Assembly (NCBI RefSeq): GCF_004364805.1
Contig: NZ_SOAP01000002.1
Location: 1,568,310 to 1,632,309 of the forward strand
Length of the DNA stretch: 64,000 bases
Reading direction: 5' to 3'
Origin: Pelagimonas phthalicica
GTDB taxonomy: Bacteria > Pseudomonadota > Alphaproteobacteria > Rhodobacterales > Rhodobacteraceae
Position numbers and translations under genes: made by a program. Shown piece by piece: positions 53,427 through 63,006 of this stretch. The notes under the pieces are model-generated. The model had not been told where the DNA came from. It made no database searches and saw only the letters and a program-made list of their open reading frames with translations. Each line of letters starts with the position of its first letter. Within the stretch, counting starts at the first letter, position 1.

Positions 53427-56099
53427 TTATTGCGCGGCCAGTGCTTTTTCCAAGGGCAGAATGACGCGGAAAGCTGCGCCAGACTGGCCGGAGAGATAGG
53501 AAATCTCTCCACCTAGGCGTGTAACGATCTGGCGCGAGATCGCCAAACCCAGCCCGGCCCCGCCCGCTTTTTGATCACTCACACGGGCAAATTTCTCAAA
53601 AATCACGTCCTGCGCTTCGGGGGCCACGCCTGATCCATTGTCAATAAAATCAACGGTCAGCGCCTCTCCCTTGGTCACCACAATCGCCAGGGCTGGCGAT
53701 TCGGCGTCACAATATTTGCGCGCATTGGAAATCAGGTTGATAAAGACTTGGCTCAGCCGTTCCGTGTCGGTGTTCAGCCAGACCTGCTCGCTCTCGCGAT
53801 CCCGTTTGATCTGCAATCCGCGTTTGTCATCATGGGCCAGCGCCGCTGCCTCGGCCCGGTCCAGCACATCGCTCAGCATGCCTTCGCCCAGGTTCAGACT
53901 GACCTGCCCGTTTTCCAGCACGCTGAGATCCAGCAAATCATCCAGAAGCCGCGTCAAACGGATCGCCTCGTCATGAATGATCGAGGCATATTTGCTTTGC
54001 TCTTCGGCGGTGATCCCGTCGCCATCGCGTAGAATTTCCGAAAACGCCCGGATCGAGGTCATGGGCGTGCGCAATTCGTGGCTGATCTGGCTTAGGAAGG
54101 CATCCTTTTGCACCGACAACCGGGTCAGTTTGTCATTGGCGGCGCGCAGTTGGGCGGCGGTGCGTGACAATTCCTGCGACTGCGCCTCAAGCGTGGCAGA
54201 ATACTCCATCATCTGCGCGGTTTCATCGGCAACCGCCATGAGGTCTTCGACGGAAATGCTCATGCCACCAACGATTTGCCCGACCATGGCATGGGCGGTG
54301 GCCGCCCCGACCGACCCCGACAACTCGCGTTCCAGAATTTGCAGAAATTCGGCGGTGGGCGCAGGCAAATGCGTGTCCGATCCCTGACGACGGGCCTCGC
54401 GCAGGAACAGCCGCTGCGCATCCGCCGAGCCAAGGATCCGCTGCGCCATGACCATCAGGTCTTCGGCCTCGGCCGAGCCCTGGCTCCAACTGCGCGCGCC
54501 GCCGGTGCCCTGCTGAATATTGACAAATTGCGCGCCCTGAAGCCGTTCCAAAGGTGATGGAAAGCTCGAAAGCGAGGCGACAAAGAACGCGACAGCATTA
54601 AAGGTCAGGCTCCAGATCATCGTGTGCAGCAGCGGGTCAATGCCCGAAATGCCAAACAGCGCTTGGGGATGTAGCCAGATCAGGCCAAAGGGACCGCCGT
54701 CAAAGAAGCTTTCCGGCAGAATCGCCGCGCCGAAACTGGGCAGATAGAGCGTATAGACCCAGATGGAAAAGCCGACAGTCAAACCAGCCAAAGCGCCAAA
54801 ACGCGTTGCCCCGCGCCAGAAAATCCCGCCCAGCATCGCCGGCAGAACCTGCGCAATCCCCATAAAGGCCACAAGCCCGATTTCGGACAGCGCCGCGCCG
54901 CCGCCCGATTGCGCATAATAAAGGTAGCCCAGCGCCAGAACTCCGCCGATGGACAAGCGCCGCGACAGCAGCACGACATTGCGCACATCACCGGACACGC
55001 TGACCACGTTTTCGTTCACCCGCAGCCAGATCGGCATGACGATATGGTTTGACACCATGGTCGAAAGCGCAATCGCCGCCACAATGACCATCGAGGTGGC
55101 GGAGCTGAAACCGCCCAGAAAGCTGAGCAAAGCCAGCGCGTTCTGGCCATATTCCAAGGGCACGGTCAAAACGAACAGATCCGGGTTTGAGCCTGCGGGC
55201 AGCACGTCGAGCCCGACAACCGCGATCGGCACGATGAACAGGCTCATCAGCATCAGATACAGAGGAAAGGCCCAGGCCGCCATGCGCAGTTGCTGGTCAT
55301 TGTCATTCTCGACAACCATGACCTGGAACATCCGCGGCAGGCACAGAAACGCCGCCGCCGAAAGGAACATCAGCCCGGCCCAGCGCCCGCCATTGACCTC
55401 CCAATGGCCCAGCGAGGAGGCGTCGATGCGCTCCAGCGTTTCGGACACGCCGCCCGAAATCCCCCAGACAACAAAGATCCCCACCGCCATCAGCGCCGCC
55501 AGCTTGACAATCGCCTCAACCGCGATGGCCATGACCACCCCGTGATGGCGTTCATTGGCATCCAGATTGCGGGTGCCAAAGATCACGGTGAAAACCGCAA
55601 GACCCACAGCCACCCAAAAGGCGGTTGTCTGCTCTTGCTCTCCACCCGAGGCCTGGCTGAACACTTCGACAGACAGGGTCACTGATTGCAGTTGCAAGGC
55701 AATATAGGGGGTGGTGCCAATCACCGCCAACAGGGTCACCCCAACCCCAAGCAGGTTGGATTTGCCGTAGCGCGAAGAAATCAGGTCGGCAATCGAGGTG
55801 ATGCGTTGCACGCGCCCGATGCGCACCAGCTTGCGCAGCACCCACCACCAGCCGATCAAGACCAGCGACGGGCCAAGATAGATCGTCAGATATTCGAACC
55901 CATTGCGCGCGGCTGATCCAACCGCGCCATAAAACGTCCAGGCGGTGCAATAGATGGACAGGGACAGGGTGTAGACAATGGGCGCGCGCAACCAATTGGC
56001 CCGCCCCCGGCGCGAGGCACGCTCGGCAAAGAACGCCACGGCAAATAGAAACAGGACATAAAGGATCGAAATCGCGGCCAGCGCGTTGAGGGTCGTCAT
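53427..56099 (-). CDS. Symporter-type sensor histidine kinase (CbrA-like)
   Basis: 890 residues. The first 510 are a 13-helix sodium/solute symporter (SLC5) domain, for example YTLSLSIYCTAWTFYGAVGS and LLSFLGGFSSATSMVIVAAI. A short linker is followed by a histidine kinase: H-box FLSQISHELRTPMTSIRAFS (near 670), N-box FINLISNARKY, and the GSGVAPEAQDVIFEKFARVS and GGAGLGLAISRQIV boxes. CbrA-type kinases couple a transporter-like sensor to carbon or nitrogen control. It is the last gene of an operon with a response regulator; overlaps of 4 bases link all three genes. Confidence 0.92.
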   Translation of the reverse strand: MTTLNALAAISILYVLFLFAVAFFAERASRRGRANWLRAPIVYTLSLSIYCTAWTFYGAVGSAARNGFEYLTIYLGPSLVLIGWWWVLRKLVRIGRVQRITSIADLISSRYGKSNLLGVGVTLLAVIGTTPYIALQLQSVTLSVEVFSQASGGEQEQTTAFWVAVGLAVFTVIFGTRNLDANERHHGVVMAIAVEAIVKLAALMAVGIFVVWGISGGVSETLERIDASSLGHWEVNGGRWAGLMFLSAAAFLCLPRMFQVMVVENDNDQQLRMAAWAFPLYLMLMSLFIVPIAVVGLDVLPAGSNPDLFVLTVPLEYGQNALALLSFLGGFSSATSMVIVAAIALSTMVSNHIVMPIWLRVNENVVSVSGDVRNVVLLSRRLSIGGVLALGYLYYAQSGGGAALSEIGLVAFMGIAQVLPAMLGGIFWRGATRFGALAGLTVGFSIWVYTLYLPSFGAAILPESFFDGGPFGLIWLHPQALFGISGIDPLLHTMIWSLTFNAVAFFVASLSSFPSPLERLQGAQFVNIQQGTGGARSWSQGSAEAEDLMVMAQRILGSADAQRLFLREARRQGSDTHLPAPTAEFLQILERELSGSVGAATAHAMVGQIVGGMSISVEDLMAVADETAQMMEYSATLEAQSQELSRTAAQLRAANDKLTRLSVQKDAFLSQISHELRTPMTSIRAFSEILRDGDGITAEEQSKYASIIHDEAIRLTRLLDDLLDLSVLENGQVSLNLGEGMLSDVLDRAEAAALAHDDKRGLQIKRDRESEQVWLNTDTERLSQVFINLISNARKYCDAESPALAIVVTKGEALTVDFIDNGSGVAPEAQDVIFEKFARVSDQKAGGAGLGLAISRQIVTRLGGEISYLSGQSGAAFRVILPLEKALAAQ

Positions 56100-56413
56100 G
56101 TCTCGCCCTCATCATTGCGCGGCACACGTGGGCGGATCTTCATGATCTGGATCAGGATACCCGCCACCAAGGGCAGACCAATCCAGACGACAAAGATATA
56201 GATCAACCCGGATGAGGCATGTGTCTTGGACTCTGGCACCGCCCAAAGCAAAGGAACCAGCCACAGCACCAACCCCAAAACCGGCAAGGCACGCGCGCCG
56301 TCCACCAGACGGCGGCGGCGATAGGTTTGGCGTTCAACAAAAAGCGGGATCTTATCCGACTTGGGGGTCGGCGCAGCGGCGGGCTGGTTTTGCGATTTGC
56401 CTGCGCCGCTCAT
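56096..56413 (-). CDS. Small two-TM protein in the kinase operon
   Basis: 105 residues: a cytoplasmic N-terminus (SDKIPLFVERQTYRRRRLVD) and two hydrophobic helices (LPVLGLVLWLVPLLWAV, IYIFVVWIGLPLVAGILI). It overlaps its neighbours on both sides by ATGA. Similar small proteins precede symporter-type transporters, where they can be subunits. Here it may assist the symporter part of the kinase. That is inference. Confidence 0.8.
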   Translation of the reverse strand: MSGAGKSQNQPAAAPTPKSDKIPLFVERQTYRRRRLVDGARALPVLGLVLWLVPLLWAVPESKTHASSGLIYIFVVWIGLPLVAGILIQIMKIRPRVPRNDEGET

Positions 56414-56778
56414 GCCGGTGCCAGAGCGCGCACAGCCTCCAGCACTTCGGCATTGGAAAAGGGTTTGGTCATGAACCGGCTGGCCCCGGCGCGTTCGGCC
56501 ATTTCCCGGTCTTTGCTTTGCCCGCGGGCGGTCAACATCAGGACAGGCAGGTTCTCGGTCGCTGCATCGCCACGCAATTCGCGCAGAATATCATAGCCCG
56601 AGCGGCCCGGCAGCATGACATCCAGAATCAAAACATCGGGCGCACGCGAGCGCACGATCTCTGCCGCATCCTCTCCGTTGGAATGCGTTGCCACATGCCA
56701 TCCCTCGCGGGACAGGATAAAGCTGATTGCCTCAATGATATTCGGCTCGTCCTCGATCACAAGCACATGCCCGGCCAT
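56410..56778 (-). CDS. Single-domain response regulator
   Basis: 122 residues, receiver domain only: HVLVIEDEPNIIEAISFILS, the phospho-acceptor Asp in VLILDVMLPGRSGYD, the Thr in MLTARG and the Lys in FMTKPFS. No output domain is present. It is first of the three-gene unit ending in the symporter-type kinase and is its likely partner. Confidence 0.92.
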   Translation of the reverse strand: MAGHVLVIEDEPNIIEAISFILSREGWHVATHSNGEDAAEIVRSRAPDVLILDVMLPGRSGYDILRELRGDAATENLPVLMLTARGQSKDREMAERAGASRFMTKPFSNAEVLEAVRALAPA

Positions 56779-56941
56779 GCATCCCCCCCAATAGCCTGAC
56801 GCGTCGCGATTTTTGATTGTCCTGACGCAGGTTCCCCTACACTAAGCCCATTCATCCGCCGCTGTCAAAAGCCCGTCCTATAATAAGGTGTGACCAATTG
56901 TTCTTTTTATCCGTTCGTTTTGTGGCCAATTGCCCTGACAA

Positions 56942-58249
56942 TTACCCTGACGAGGTCAAAATCGAGGGTTCACGCCGACCATGGCAATCTGGTTTCGAAC
57001 AAACCCGGCAATTCAGCCCGACATCTTCGGGGATAGGCAGGTTGTCCTGATCCAGGGGCATGGGGCGCACCAACATATGCGCCTCAAAGATCGGGTCACT
57101 GTTGACGGCAATGCCACCAATCGGTGTGGCCAGGGCCTCGGCCCAGACGCCGACCCCCGCCCTACCCTGCTGGACCAAGGGCAAGGACAGCATGACCATG
57201 GGCCGGTTCAGCGCCCGATAGAGCGGCCAGAGCGGACAGGCCGCGCCAAAGCGCGGCATGGGAAAATCGGGCAAGGGTTTGCGATAGCTCAGCACCCCAG
57301 AGGCATCGCAGATCGCCAGCCCCACCGGGTCGGGCAGGATATCGGTTGGCATGGCCGCAAGACGGCGCATGATGCGGGTCGGCTCGGCCCCGCTGCTGCG
57401 CGCCAGCACCGCCACATCGCTGCCAAACCGTTCGGTCAGCGGGGCGAAATGCTCGATCGGCAGGGCCATGGCATCCACCGCATATCGATGCAGCCAGGCC
57501 TGCAAAAGCCCGCGCGCCGCCGCCGACAGCCCCTTGCCCAATCGCTCCAAGGCCTGCTGTTCCGGTGCACCGCGTTCCAGTTCGGGCACGTGATGGCCCG
57601 CCGCCTCAAGCACCGCATCCAGTTCCTCCTGCGGGGCCCCGGTTTCGGTGGCGGTTTCATCATCCGCCTCAAGATAGGTCACCAAACCCCGCGAGGTTTC
57701 GGCCAATCGCGCGCTGTCCTCATAGATATTGCGGTGAAAACGCGCCTGCCAATCAGGATCAATCTCGCCGGGTTCCGCCAGAATCGAGGCCGCCGAGCGG
57801 ATCGCCGTTACGGTCGACAGCATTTCATGCAGAGATGTGGCCAGATGCGGGTCATGGGTCATGCGATCTGTCAAAGTTTCGACATTTCGCTCCAACGCGG
57901 TGATGCGCTGGCGGCAATCGGACAAAAGCTGTGCCCAGCCCGGAAAACGCCCGGCAAATTCATCGACCCGATCCAGTTCCGCATTGGCCTGGGGGATGTC
58001 CGATGCGGTCTCGCGCAGGCTGGCGATCAGGGCCGCCCCGGCCCCTTCGGTCAGCAGCGCCGGTTCGACGCTCAGCACCTCGGCAATGTCCAAAAGCAGC
58101 TTGCCGCCGATTCTGCGGCGATTATGCTCGATCAAGTTCAGGTAAGAGGCCGAAATTCCGGCCTCGCGCGCAAGGTCAGCCTGCTTGATCCCCTGTGCCA
58201 CCCGCCTTTCACGGATGCGGCTTCCTGTTAAGGTGTCTCTGGCCAACAC
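56942..58249 (-). CDS. ScfR-type XRE regulator (DUF2083)
   Basis: 435 residues. The N-terminal XRE helix-turn-helix is RIRERRVAQGIKQADLAREA, GISASYLNLIEHNRRRIGGK. A long middle part follows, then a DUF2083-type C-terminus with FGAACPLWPLYRALNRPMVM and the cysteine-histidine motif CRVCSKPDCHGRREPSI. ScfR/RamB proteins control short-chain fatty acid or propionate/acetate genes. It starts with GTG and is divergent from the Liv-type operon, which ends with an acetyl-CoA synthetase gene, so it may regulate that unit. Confidence 0.88.
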   Translation of the reverse strand: MLARDTLTGSRIRERRVAQGIKQADLAREAGISASYLNLIEHNRRRIGGKLLLDIAEVLSVEPALLTEGAGAALIASLRETASDIPQANAELDRVDEFAGRFPGWAQLLSDCRQRITALERNVETLTDRMTHDPHLATSLHEMLSTVTAIRSAASILAEPGEIDPDWQARFHRNIYEDSARLAETSRGLVTYLEADDETATETGAPQEELDAVLEAAGHHVPELERGAPEQQALERLGKGLSAAARGLLQAWLHRYAVDAMALPIEHFAPLTERFGSDVAVLARSSGAEPTRIMRRLAAMPTDILPDPVGLAICDASGVLSYRKPLPDFPMPRFGAACPLWPLYRALNRPMVMLSLPLVQQGRAGVGVWAEALATPIGGIAVNSDPIFEAHMLVRPMPLDQDNLPIPEDVGLNCRVCSKPDCHGRREPSILTSSG

Positions 58250-58466
58250 GTTTCCCCTGTCTTTTCAGCGGCTTTCTGCGCCGCAATATAAAAAACTTTA
58301 CAGAATACCTTAGTCTACTTTTCACCGCTTGACAAAAAAACCGTTGCGACAAAACCGCTTGTTGCGCAATTTTCTTTTCGTGCCTCATACTGAATTTGCA
58401 CAAAAGTGCGCGTGCAATTCGGGAAGAGGAGCCTGAATGCACATTTTCACAAATGGGAGGATTTTC

Positions 58467-59804
58467 ATGTCCAAGACCAACCTGACACGTCGTGGCGTGC
58501 TCAAGTCGGGTGCCGTGGCCGGTGCCGGTGTCGCTCTGCCGACAATCTTCACCGCCTCTTCGGCGGCTGCTTACACCAACGAACCCACTGGCGGCTCTGT
58601 CACCCTGGGCTTCAACGTTCCACAAACCGGCCCCTATGCTGACGAGGGTGCAGACGAACTGCGCGCCTATGAGCTTGCTGTCGAGCACCTGAACGGTGGC
58701 GGCGACGGCGGTATGCTGAACACGTTCAGCTCCAAAGCTCTGCAGGGCAACGGCATTCTGGGCAAAAAGGTCGAATTCGTAACCGGCGACACGCAGACCA
58801 AGTCTGACGCCGCGCGCGCCTCGGCCAAGTCGATGATCGAAAAAGACGGCGCGGTGATGATCACCGGTGGGTCGTCTTCTGGTGTGGCTGTGGCCGTGCA
58901 GGCGCTGTGCCAAGAGGCCGGCGTAATCTTCATGGCGGGCCTGACCCACTCGAATGACACAACCGGTAAAGACAAGCGCTCCAACGGTTTCCGTCACTTC
59001 TTTAACTCGTACATGTCCGGTGCGGCCCTGGCGCCGATCCTGGCCAACAATTACGGCAAAGACCGTAAGGCCTATCACCTGACCGCCGACTACAACTGGG
59101 GTTACACCACAGAAGAAGCGGTCCGCACATCCACCGAGGCCATGGGCTGGGAAACTGTTGCAGCTGTGAAAACACCGCTGACACAGACCGACTTCAGCTC
59201 CTACATCGCTCCGGTTCTGCAATCTGGTGCGGACGTTCTGGTACTGAACCACTACGGCGGCAACATGGTGAACTCGCTGACCAACGCGGTTCAGTTCGGT
59301 CTGCGTGAAAAGCAGATCAACGGCCATAACTTTGAAATCATCGTTCCGCTCTTCTCGCGCCTGATGGCACGTGGTGCGGGTGAGAACATCAAAGGCATCT
59401 TTGGCTCCGCAAACTGGCACTGGTCGCTGCAGGATGAAGGTTCCAAAGCCTTTGTTAAGTCCTTCGGCACCAAATACGGCTTCCCACCCTCTCAGGCGGC
59501 ACATACCTGCTACGTTCAGACTCTGCTTTATGCAGATGCCTGTGAGCGTGCCGGCACATTCAACCCATGTGGCGTTGTCGAGGCTCTGGAAGACTTTGAA
59601 TTCGACGGTCTGGGCAACGGCAAGACGCTGTATCGCGGCTCTGACCACCAGTGCTTCAAAGACGTGCTGGTCGTGAAGGGTAAAGAGAACCCGACATCCG
59701 AGTTCGACCTTCTCGAAATCGTCGAAGTCACACCACGTGGCCAGGTCGAGTATGATGCCTCGATCTTTGGCGGCGAGCTGGGCAGCTGCAACGCGGGCGC
59801 CTAA
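58467..59804 (+). CDS. Branched-chain amino-acid-type ABC substrate-binding protein (LivJ family)
   Basis: 445 residues from MSKTNLTRRGVLKSGAVAGA, with GGGAGG upstream. The twin-arginine signal (TRRGVLKS) and hydrophobic stretch indicate Tat export and periplasmic location. The mature part is a type I periplasmic binding fold: GFNVPQTGPYADEGADELRA, MITGGSSSGVAVAVQALCQE. The Cys residues near the C-terminus (CERAGTFNPCG) could pair. It leads a complete livJHMGF-like operon. The exact ligand is unknown; such proteins bind branched amino acids, amides or aromatic acids. Confidence 0.9.
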   Translation: MSKTNLTRRGVLKSGAVAGAGVALPTIFTASSAAAYTNEPTGGSVTLGFNVPQTGPYADEGADELRAYELAVEHLNGGGDGGMLNTFSSKALQGNGILGKKVEFVTGDTQTKSDAARASAKSMIEKDGAVMITGGSSSGVAVAVQALCQEAGVIFMAGLTHSNDTTGKDKRSNGFRHFFNSYMSGAALAPILANNYGKDRKAYHLTADYNWGYTTEEAVRTSTEAMGWETVAAVKTPLTQTDFSSYIAPVLQSGADVLVLNHYGGNMVNSLTNAVQFGLREKQINGHNFEIIVPLFSRLMARGAGENIKGIFGSANWHWSLQDEGSKAFVKSFGTKYGFPPSQAAHTCYVQTLLYADACERAGTFNPCGVVEALEDFEFDGLGNGKTLYRGSDHQCFKDVLVVKGKENPTSEFDLLEIVEVTPRGQVEYDASIFGGELGSCNAGA

Positions 59805-59814
59805 GCAATACGGA

Positions 59815-59843
59815 GGGCGCGCGGCCACCGCGCGCCCTTTCTC
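59815..59843 (+). terminator. Hairpin after the binding-protein gene (partial terminator)
   Basis: Perfect 10-bp stem GGGCGCGCGG/CCGCGCGCCC with loop CCA, followed by TTTCTCT. Placed between livJ-like and livH-like genes, it likely protects the upstream mRNA or partly stops transcription, giving more binding protein than permease. Confidence 0.75.
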
Positions 59844-59910
59844 TCCGCTCTACCCTCTTTCAGCCCCTTGAGGGCTTTCTCTTTGCACACTCCGACACAA
59901 GGGTGGGACA

Positions 59911-60942
59911 ATGGATGCAATAATCCTGCAAATCCTGAACGGGCTCGATAAGGGCTCTGCTTATGCGCTGATCGCGCTTGGTCTGACATTGATCTTCGGC
60001 ACATTGGGCGTTGTGAACTTTGCCCACGGGGCTTTGTTCATGATCGGTGCCTTTTGCGCTGTTACGTTGAACAAGCTGCTGACGCTCAGCCATGTCGTTA
60101 TCGACGAAACCAAAACCGATTTTCTTGGCAACCCGCTGAAAGTGCAGGTTCCTTATGTGAATGATATATTTGGCGAAGCCGCCGGGGCCGCGATCATTGA
60201 TTGGTCTGTGCCGCTGGCCATTTTCTTTGCCATCCCGGTCATGATCGCCATTGGCGTGATCATGGAGCGCGGGCTGATCAAACACTTCTACAAGCGTCCT
60301 CATGCTGACCAAATCTTGGTTACTTTTGGCTTAGCGATCGTTTTGCAGGAAATCATCAAGTACTTCTATGGCGCGAACCCGATCCCGACCCCGGCACCTG
60401 ATGCCTTCAAGGGCTCGTTCGATTTCGGCGCGGCCATCGGCTTTGACGCGAATACGATCATCTACCCCTACTGGCGTCTGGTCTATTTCGGTTTTGCCAG
60501 CTTGATCATCGGTGCGGTCTTTGCCTTTTTGCAGTTCACCACCTTTGGGATGGTTGTGCGCGCGGGCATGGCAGATCGCGAGACCGTGGGCCTGCTGGGC
60601 ATCAATATCGACAAACGCTTTACCATCATGTTCGGTCTGGCCGCCGCCGTCGCGGGCCTAGCGGGTGTGATGTATACGCCGATCAACTCGCCAAACTACC
60701 ATATGGGTATGGATTTCCTTGTTCTGTCCTTTGTTGTGGTTGTTGTGGGCGGCATGGGCTCTCTGCCCGGCGCTGTTCTGGCGGGTTTCCTGCTTGGCAT
60801 CCTCGAAAGCTTTGCCTCGATGCGCGAAGTCATCGACATCATCCCCGGCATCAACCAGGTCATCATCTATCTGGTCGCCGTAATCATTCTGTTGACACGT
60901 CCCCGTGGCCTTATGGGTCGCAAAGGCGTGATGGAGGACTGA
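59911..60942 (+). CDS. livH: Branched-chain amino-acid-type ABC permease (LivH family)
   Basis: 343 residues with about eight hydrophobic helices. The family motifs are present: NGLDKGSAYALIALGLTLIF, GTLGVVNFAHGALFMIGAF, and the cytoplasmic VVRAGMADRETVGLLGINID. A central insert (about 70-110) is longer than in E. coli LivH. The ATG at 59911 follows AGGGTGGGAC. It ends 3 bases before the next gene. Confidence 0.92.
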   Translation: MDAIILQILNGLDKGSAYALIALGLTLIFGTLGVVNFAHGALFMIGAFCAVTLNKLLTLSHVVIDETKTDFLGNPLKVQVPYVNDIFGEAAGAAIIDWSVPLAIFFAIPVMIAIGVIMERGLIKHFYKRPHADQILVTFGLAIVLQEIIKYFYGANPIPTPAPDAFKGSFDFGAAIGFDANTIIYPYWRLVYFGFASLIIGAVFAFLQFTTFGMVVRAGMADRETVGLLGINIDKRFTIMFGLAAAVAGLAGVMYTPINSPNYHMGMDFLVLSFVVVVVGGMGSLPGAVLAGFLLGILESFASMREVIDIIPGINQVIIYLVAVIILLTRPRGLMGRKGVMED

Positions 60943-60945
60943 TCT

Positions 60946-62145
60946 ATGTTCGGTCTTGAAAAGAAAGACGCCAACCTGCTGTTGTTCGTCGCAGCATTGG
61001 CGATATTCGCCCCCTTCATCCTGAACCCTTTCCCCGAAGGGTCGGCCATGGCGCAGTTCAACGCGGGCTATCCTGACCTGATGCAGCGCTTTGCCATCTT
61101 TGGCATCTTTGCCATTGGTTTCAACATCCTGTTCGGTCTGACCGGCTATCTGTCCTTTGGTCACGCAGCCTTTCTGGGTGTGGGATCTTATGCGGCGGTG
61201 TGGATGTTCAAACTGCTCAGCATGAACGTCATCCCGGCGATCATCCTGGCGGTGATCATCTCGGGCTTGTTTGCACTGGTCATCGGCTATGTGTCCTTGC
61301 GTCGCTCAGGCATCTACTTCTCGATCCTGACACTCGCCTTTGCGCAGATGTGCTTTGCCCTGGCCTATTCGGTTCTGACCCCGATCACCGGTGGTGAGAC
61401 CGGTCTGCAACTGGCGCTGGACGATCCGCGGATCCTGGGTGTGAGCCAGACTCCCGAAGGCAACATTCCGGTGCCGGGCCTGTTTGGTCTGGAAATGCGC
61501 GAAAGCTTTGAAATGGCGGTGGGCCCTTGGGTTTTCACCTTCAACATTGGCTACTATTTCTGCGCCATCATCATGCTGTTGTCCTTCTATCTGGCGATCC
61601 GCATCTTCCGCTCGCCATTCGGCATGATGCTGCGGGCGATCAAATCGAACCAGCAGCGTCTGAACTATACCGGTCTGAACCCACGCCCCTATACATTGGC
61701 CGCCTTTGTGATCTCGGGCATGTATGCCGGTCTGGCCGGTGGTCTCATGGCCTCCATGGACCCGCTGGCCGGTGCGGAGCGTATGCAATGGACCGCCTCG
61801 GGTGAGGTTGTTCTGATGACCATCCTGGGTGGTGTCGGCACGCTGATTGGTCCGGTTCTGGGTGCTGGCCTGTTGAAATACATGGAAAACATCCTGTCCA
61901 AGATCAACAAAGGTGTTCTGGAAGGCTGGTTCAGCTTTATGCCCGATGGCATGTCTGACACCTTTGTCTTCCTGACCAACCTCTTTGTTGGCAAGCAGTG
62001 GCACATCACCACCGGTGTGATCTTTATGCTGGTCATCATCTTCCTGCCAGGCGGTCTGGTCGAGCTGGGCAAGCGCATCTCGGGCATGTTCCGCAAAAAG
62101 GATGACGACAACACCAAATCGGCCAAAGCCGAGCCTGCGGAATAA
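60946..62145 (+). CDS. livM: Branched-chain amino-acid-type ABC permease (LivM family)
   Basis: 399 residues with about ten hydrophobic helices. LivM motifs are [20 protein letters not shown] and [20 protein letters not shown], then [27 protein letters not shown] precedes the ATG. The C-terminal tail is charged ([18 protein letters not shown]). It pairs with LivH to form the channel. Confidence 0.92.
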   Translation: MFGLEKKDANLLLFVAALAIFAPFILNPFPEGSAMAQFNAGYPDLMQRFAIFGIFAIGFNILFGLTGYLSFGHAAFLGVGSYAAVWMFKLLSMNVIPAIILAVIISGLFALVIGYVSLRRSGIYFSILTLAFAQMCFALAYSVLTPITGGETGLQLALDDPRILGVSQTPEGNIPVPGLFGLEMRESFEMAVGPWVFTFNIGYYFCAIIMLLSFYLAIRIFRSPFGMMLRAIKSNQQRLNYTGLNPRPYTLAAFVISGMYAGLAGGLMASMDPLAGAERMQWTASGEVVLMTILGGVGTLIGPVLGAGLLKYMENILSKINKGVLEGWFSFMPDGMSDTFVFLTNLFVGKQWHITTGVIFMLVIIFLPGGLVELGKRISGMFRKKDDDNTKSAKAEPAE

Positions 62146-62156
62146 GGAGAAGACGG

Positions 62157-62918
62157 ATGGGAATTCTTGAAGTCAAAGACGTTGGCAAACGCTTTGGAGG
62201 CTTGCAGGCGCTGGGGGATGTCAATCTTAGCGTCAAAGAGCAGACCTGCCACGCCATCATCGGGCCAAACGGGGCCGGTAAATCCACCCTGTTGAACTGC
62301 CTGGTTGGCAAACTGATCCCCGATACCGGATCGGTGATGTTTGATGGCAGTTCCGTGCTGGGCCGCTCGCCGCATGAGATCAACCAGATGGGTATTTCCC
62401 GTGTGTTCCAGACCCCTGAGATCTTTGGCGATCTCACGGTGATGGAAAACATGATGATCCCGCTTTTTGCCAAGCGTGACGGGGCCTATCGTCTGCATGC
62501 GATTGAATCGGTGGACTCGGAAAAGAGCCTGATCGAGCAAGCGCATCAGATGCTGGAAGAGGTCAACATGATCGACAAGCGCGACATGCATGCCGCCTCG
62601 ATGTCTCGGGGTGACAAGCGGCGTTTGGAAATGGCCATGTGCCTGGTGCAAAACCCGAAACTGCTGCTGCTGGACGAACCCACAGCGGGCATGGCGCGGG
62701 CCGATACCAACAACACGATCGACCTTTTGAAAGAGATCAAAGAAAAGCGCGACATCACCATCGCCATCATTGAACACGACATGCATGTGGTGTTCTCGCT
62801 CGCGGATCGCATCACCGTGTTGGCCCAAGGCACACCTCTGGTTGAGGACACGCCAGAAAACATCAAAGGCCACCCGAAAGTGCAAGAAGCCTATCTGGGC
62901 GAAACGCAACAGGTCTGA
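62157..62918 (+). CDS. livG: Branched-chain amino-acid-type ABC ATPase (LivG family)
   Basis: 253 residues. Walker A IGPNGAGKSTLLN near residue 40, signature ASMSRGDKRRLEMAMCLVQN (an atypical SRGDKRR in place of SGGxQR) and Walker B LLLLDEPTAGM. The Gly-rich start GILEVKDVGKRFGGLQALGD is typical. AAGGAGA precedes the ATG. Two palindromic hairpins separate it from livF. Confidence 0.92.
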   Translation: MGILEVKDVGKRFGGLQALGDVNLSVKEQTCHAIIGPNGAGKSTLLNCLVGKLIPDTGSVMFDGSSVLGRSPHEINQMGISRVFQTPEIFGDLTVMENMMIPLFAKRDGAYRLHAIESVDSEKSLIEQAHQMLEEVNMIDKRDMHAASMSRGDKRRLEMAMCLVQNPKLLLLDEPTAGMARADTNNTIDLLKEIKEKRDITIAIIEHDMHVVFSLADRITVLAQGTPLVEDTPENIKGHPKVQEAYLGETQQV

Positions 62919-62926
62919 TCCAAAGG

Positions 62927-62987
62927 GGGTGGGGTCAAACCCCACCCTGCATCTGCAATTTTCCGTAGGGTGGGGTTCCACCCCACC
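62927..62987. repeat. Two related GC-rich hairpins between livG and livF
   Basis: GGGTGGGGT-CAA-ACCCCACCC (62927-62947) and GGTGGGG-TTCCA-CCCCACC (62969-62987). The two share the same arm. The second lies in GTAGGGTGGGGTTCCACCCC, which has the look of a REP-like intergenic repeat. It lies inside the operon and may stabilise mRNA ends or reduce livF expression. Confidence 0.6.
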
Positions 62988-63006
62988 ACTCGACAAAGGA
63001 CATCAC

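Noticed and set aside
56981..58231. 416-codon plus-strand frame
   Set aside because: Antisense to the ScfR-type regulator, which has clear HTH and DUF2083 motifs.
58209..59828. 539-codon minus-strand frame
   Set aside because: Antisense to the LivJ-like binding protein with a Tat signal; it is a GC-driven shadow.
61689..62996. 435-codon minus-strand frame
   Set aside because: Antisense to livM and livG; no domain is recognised.
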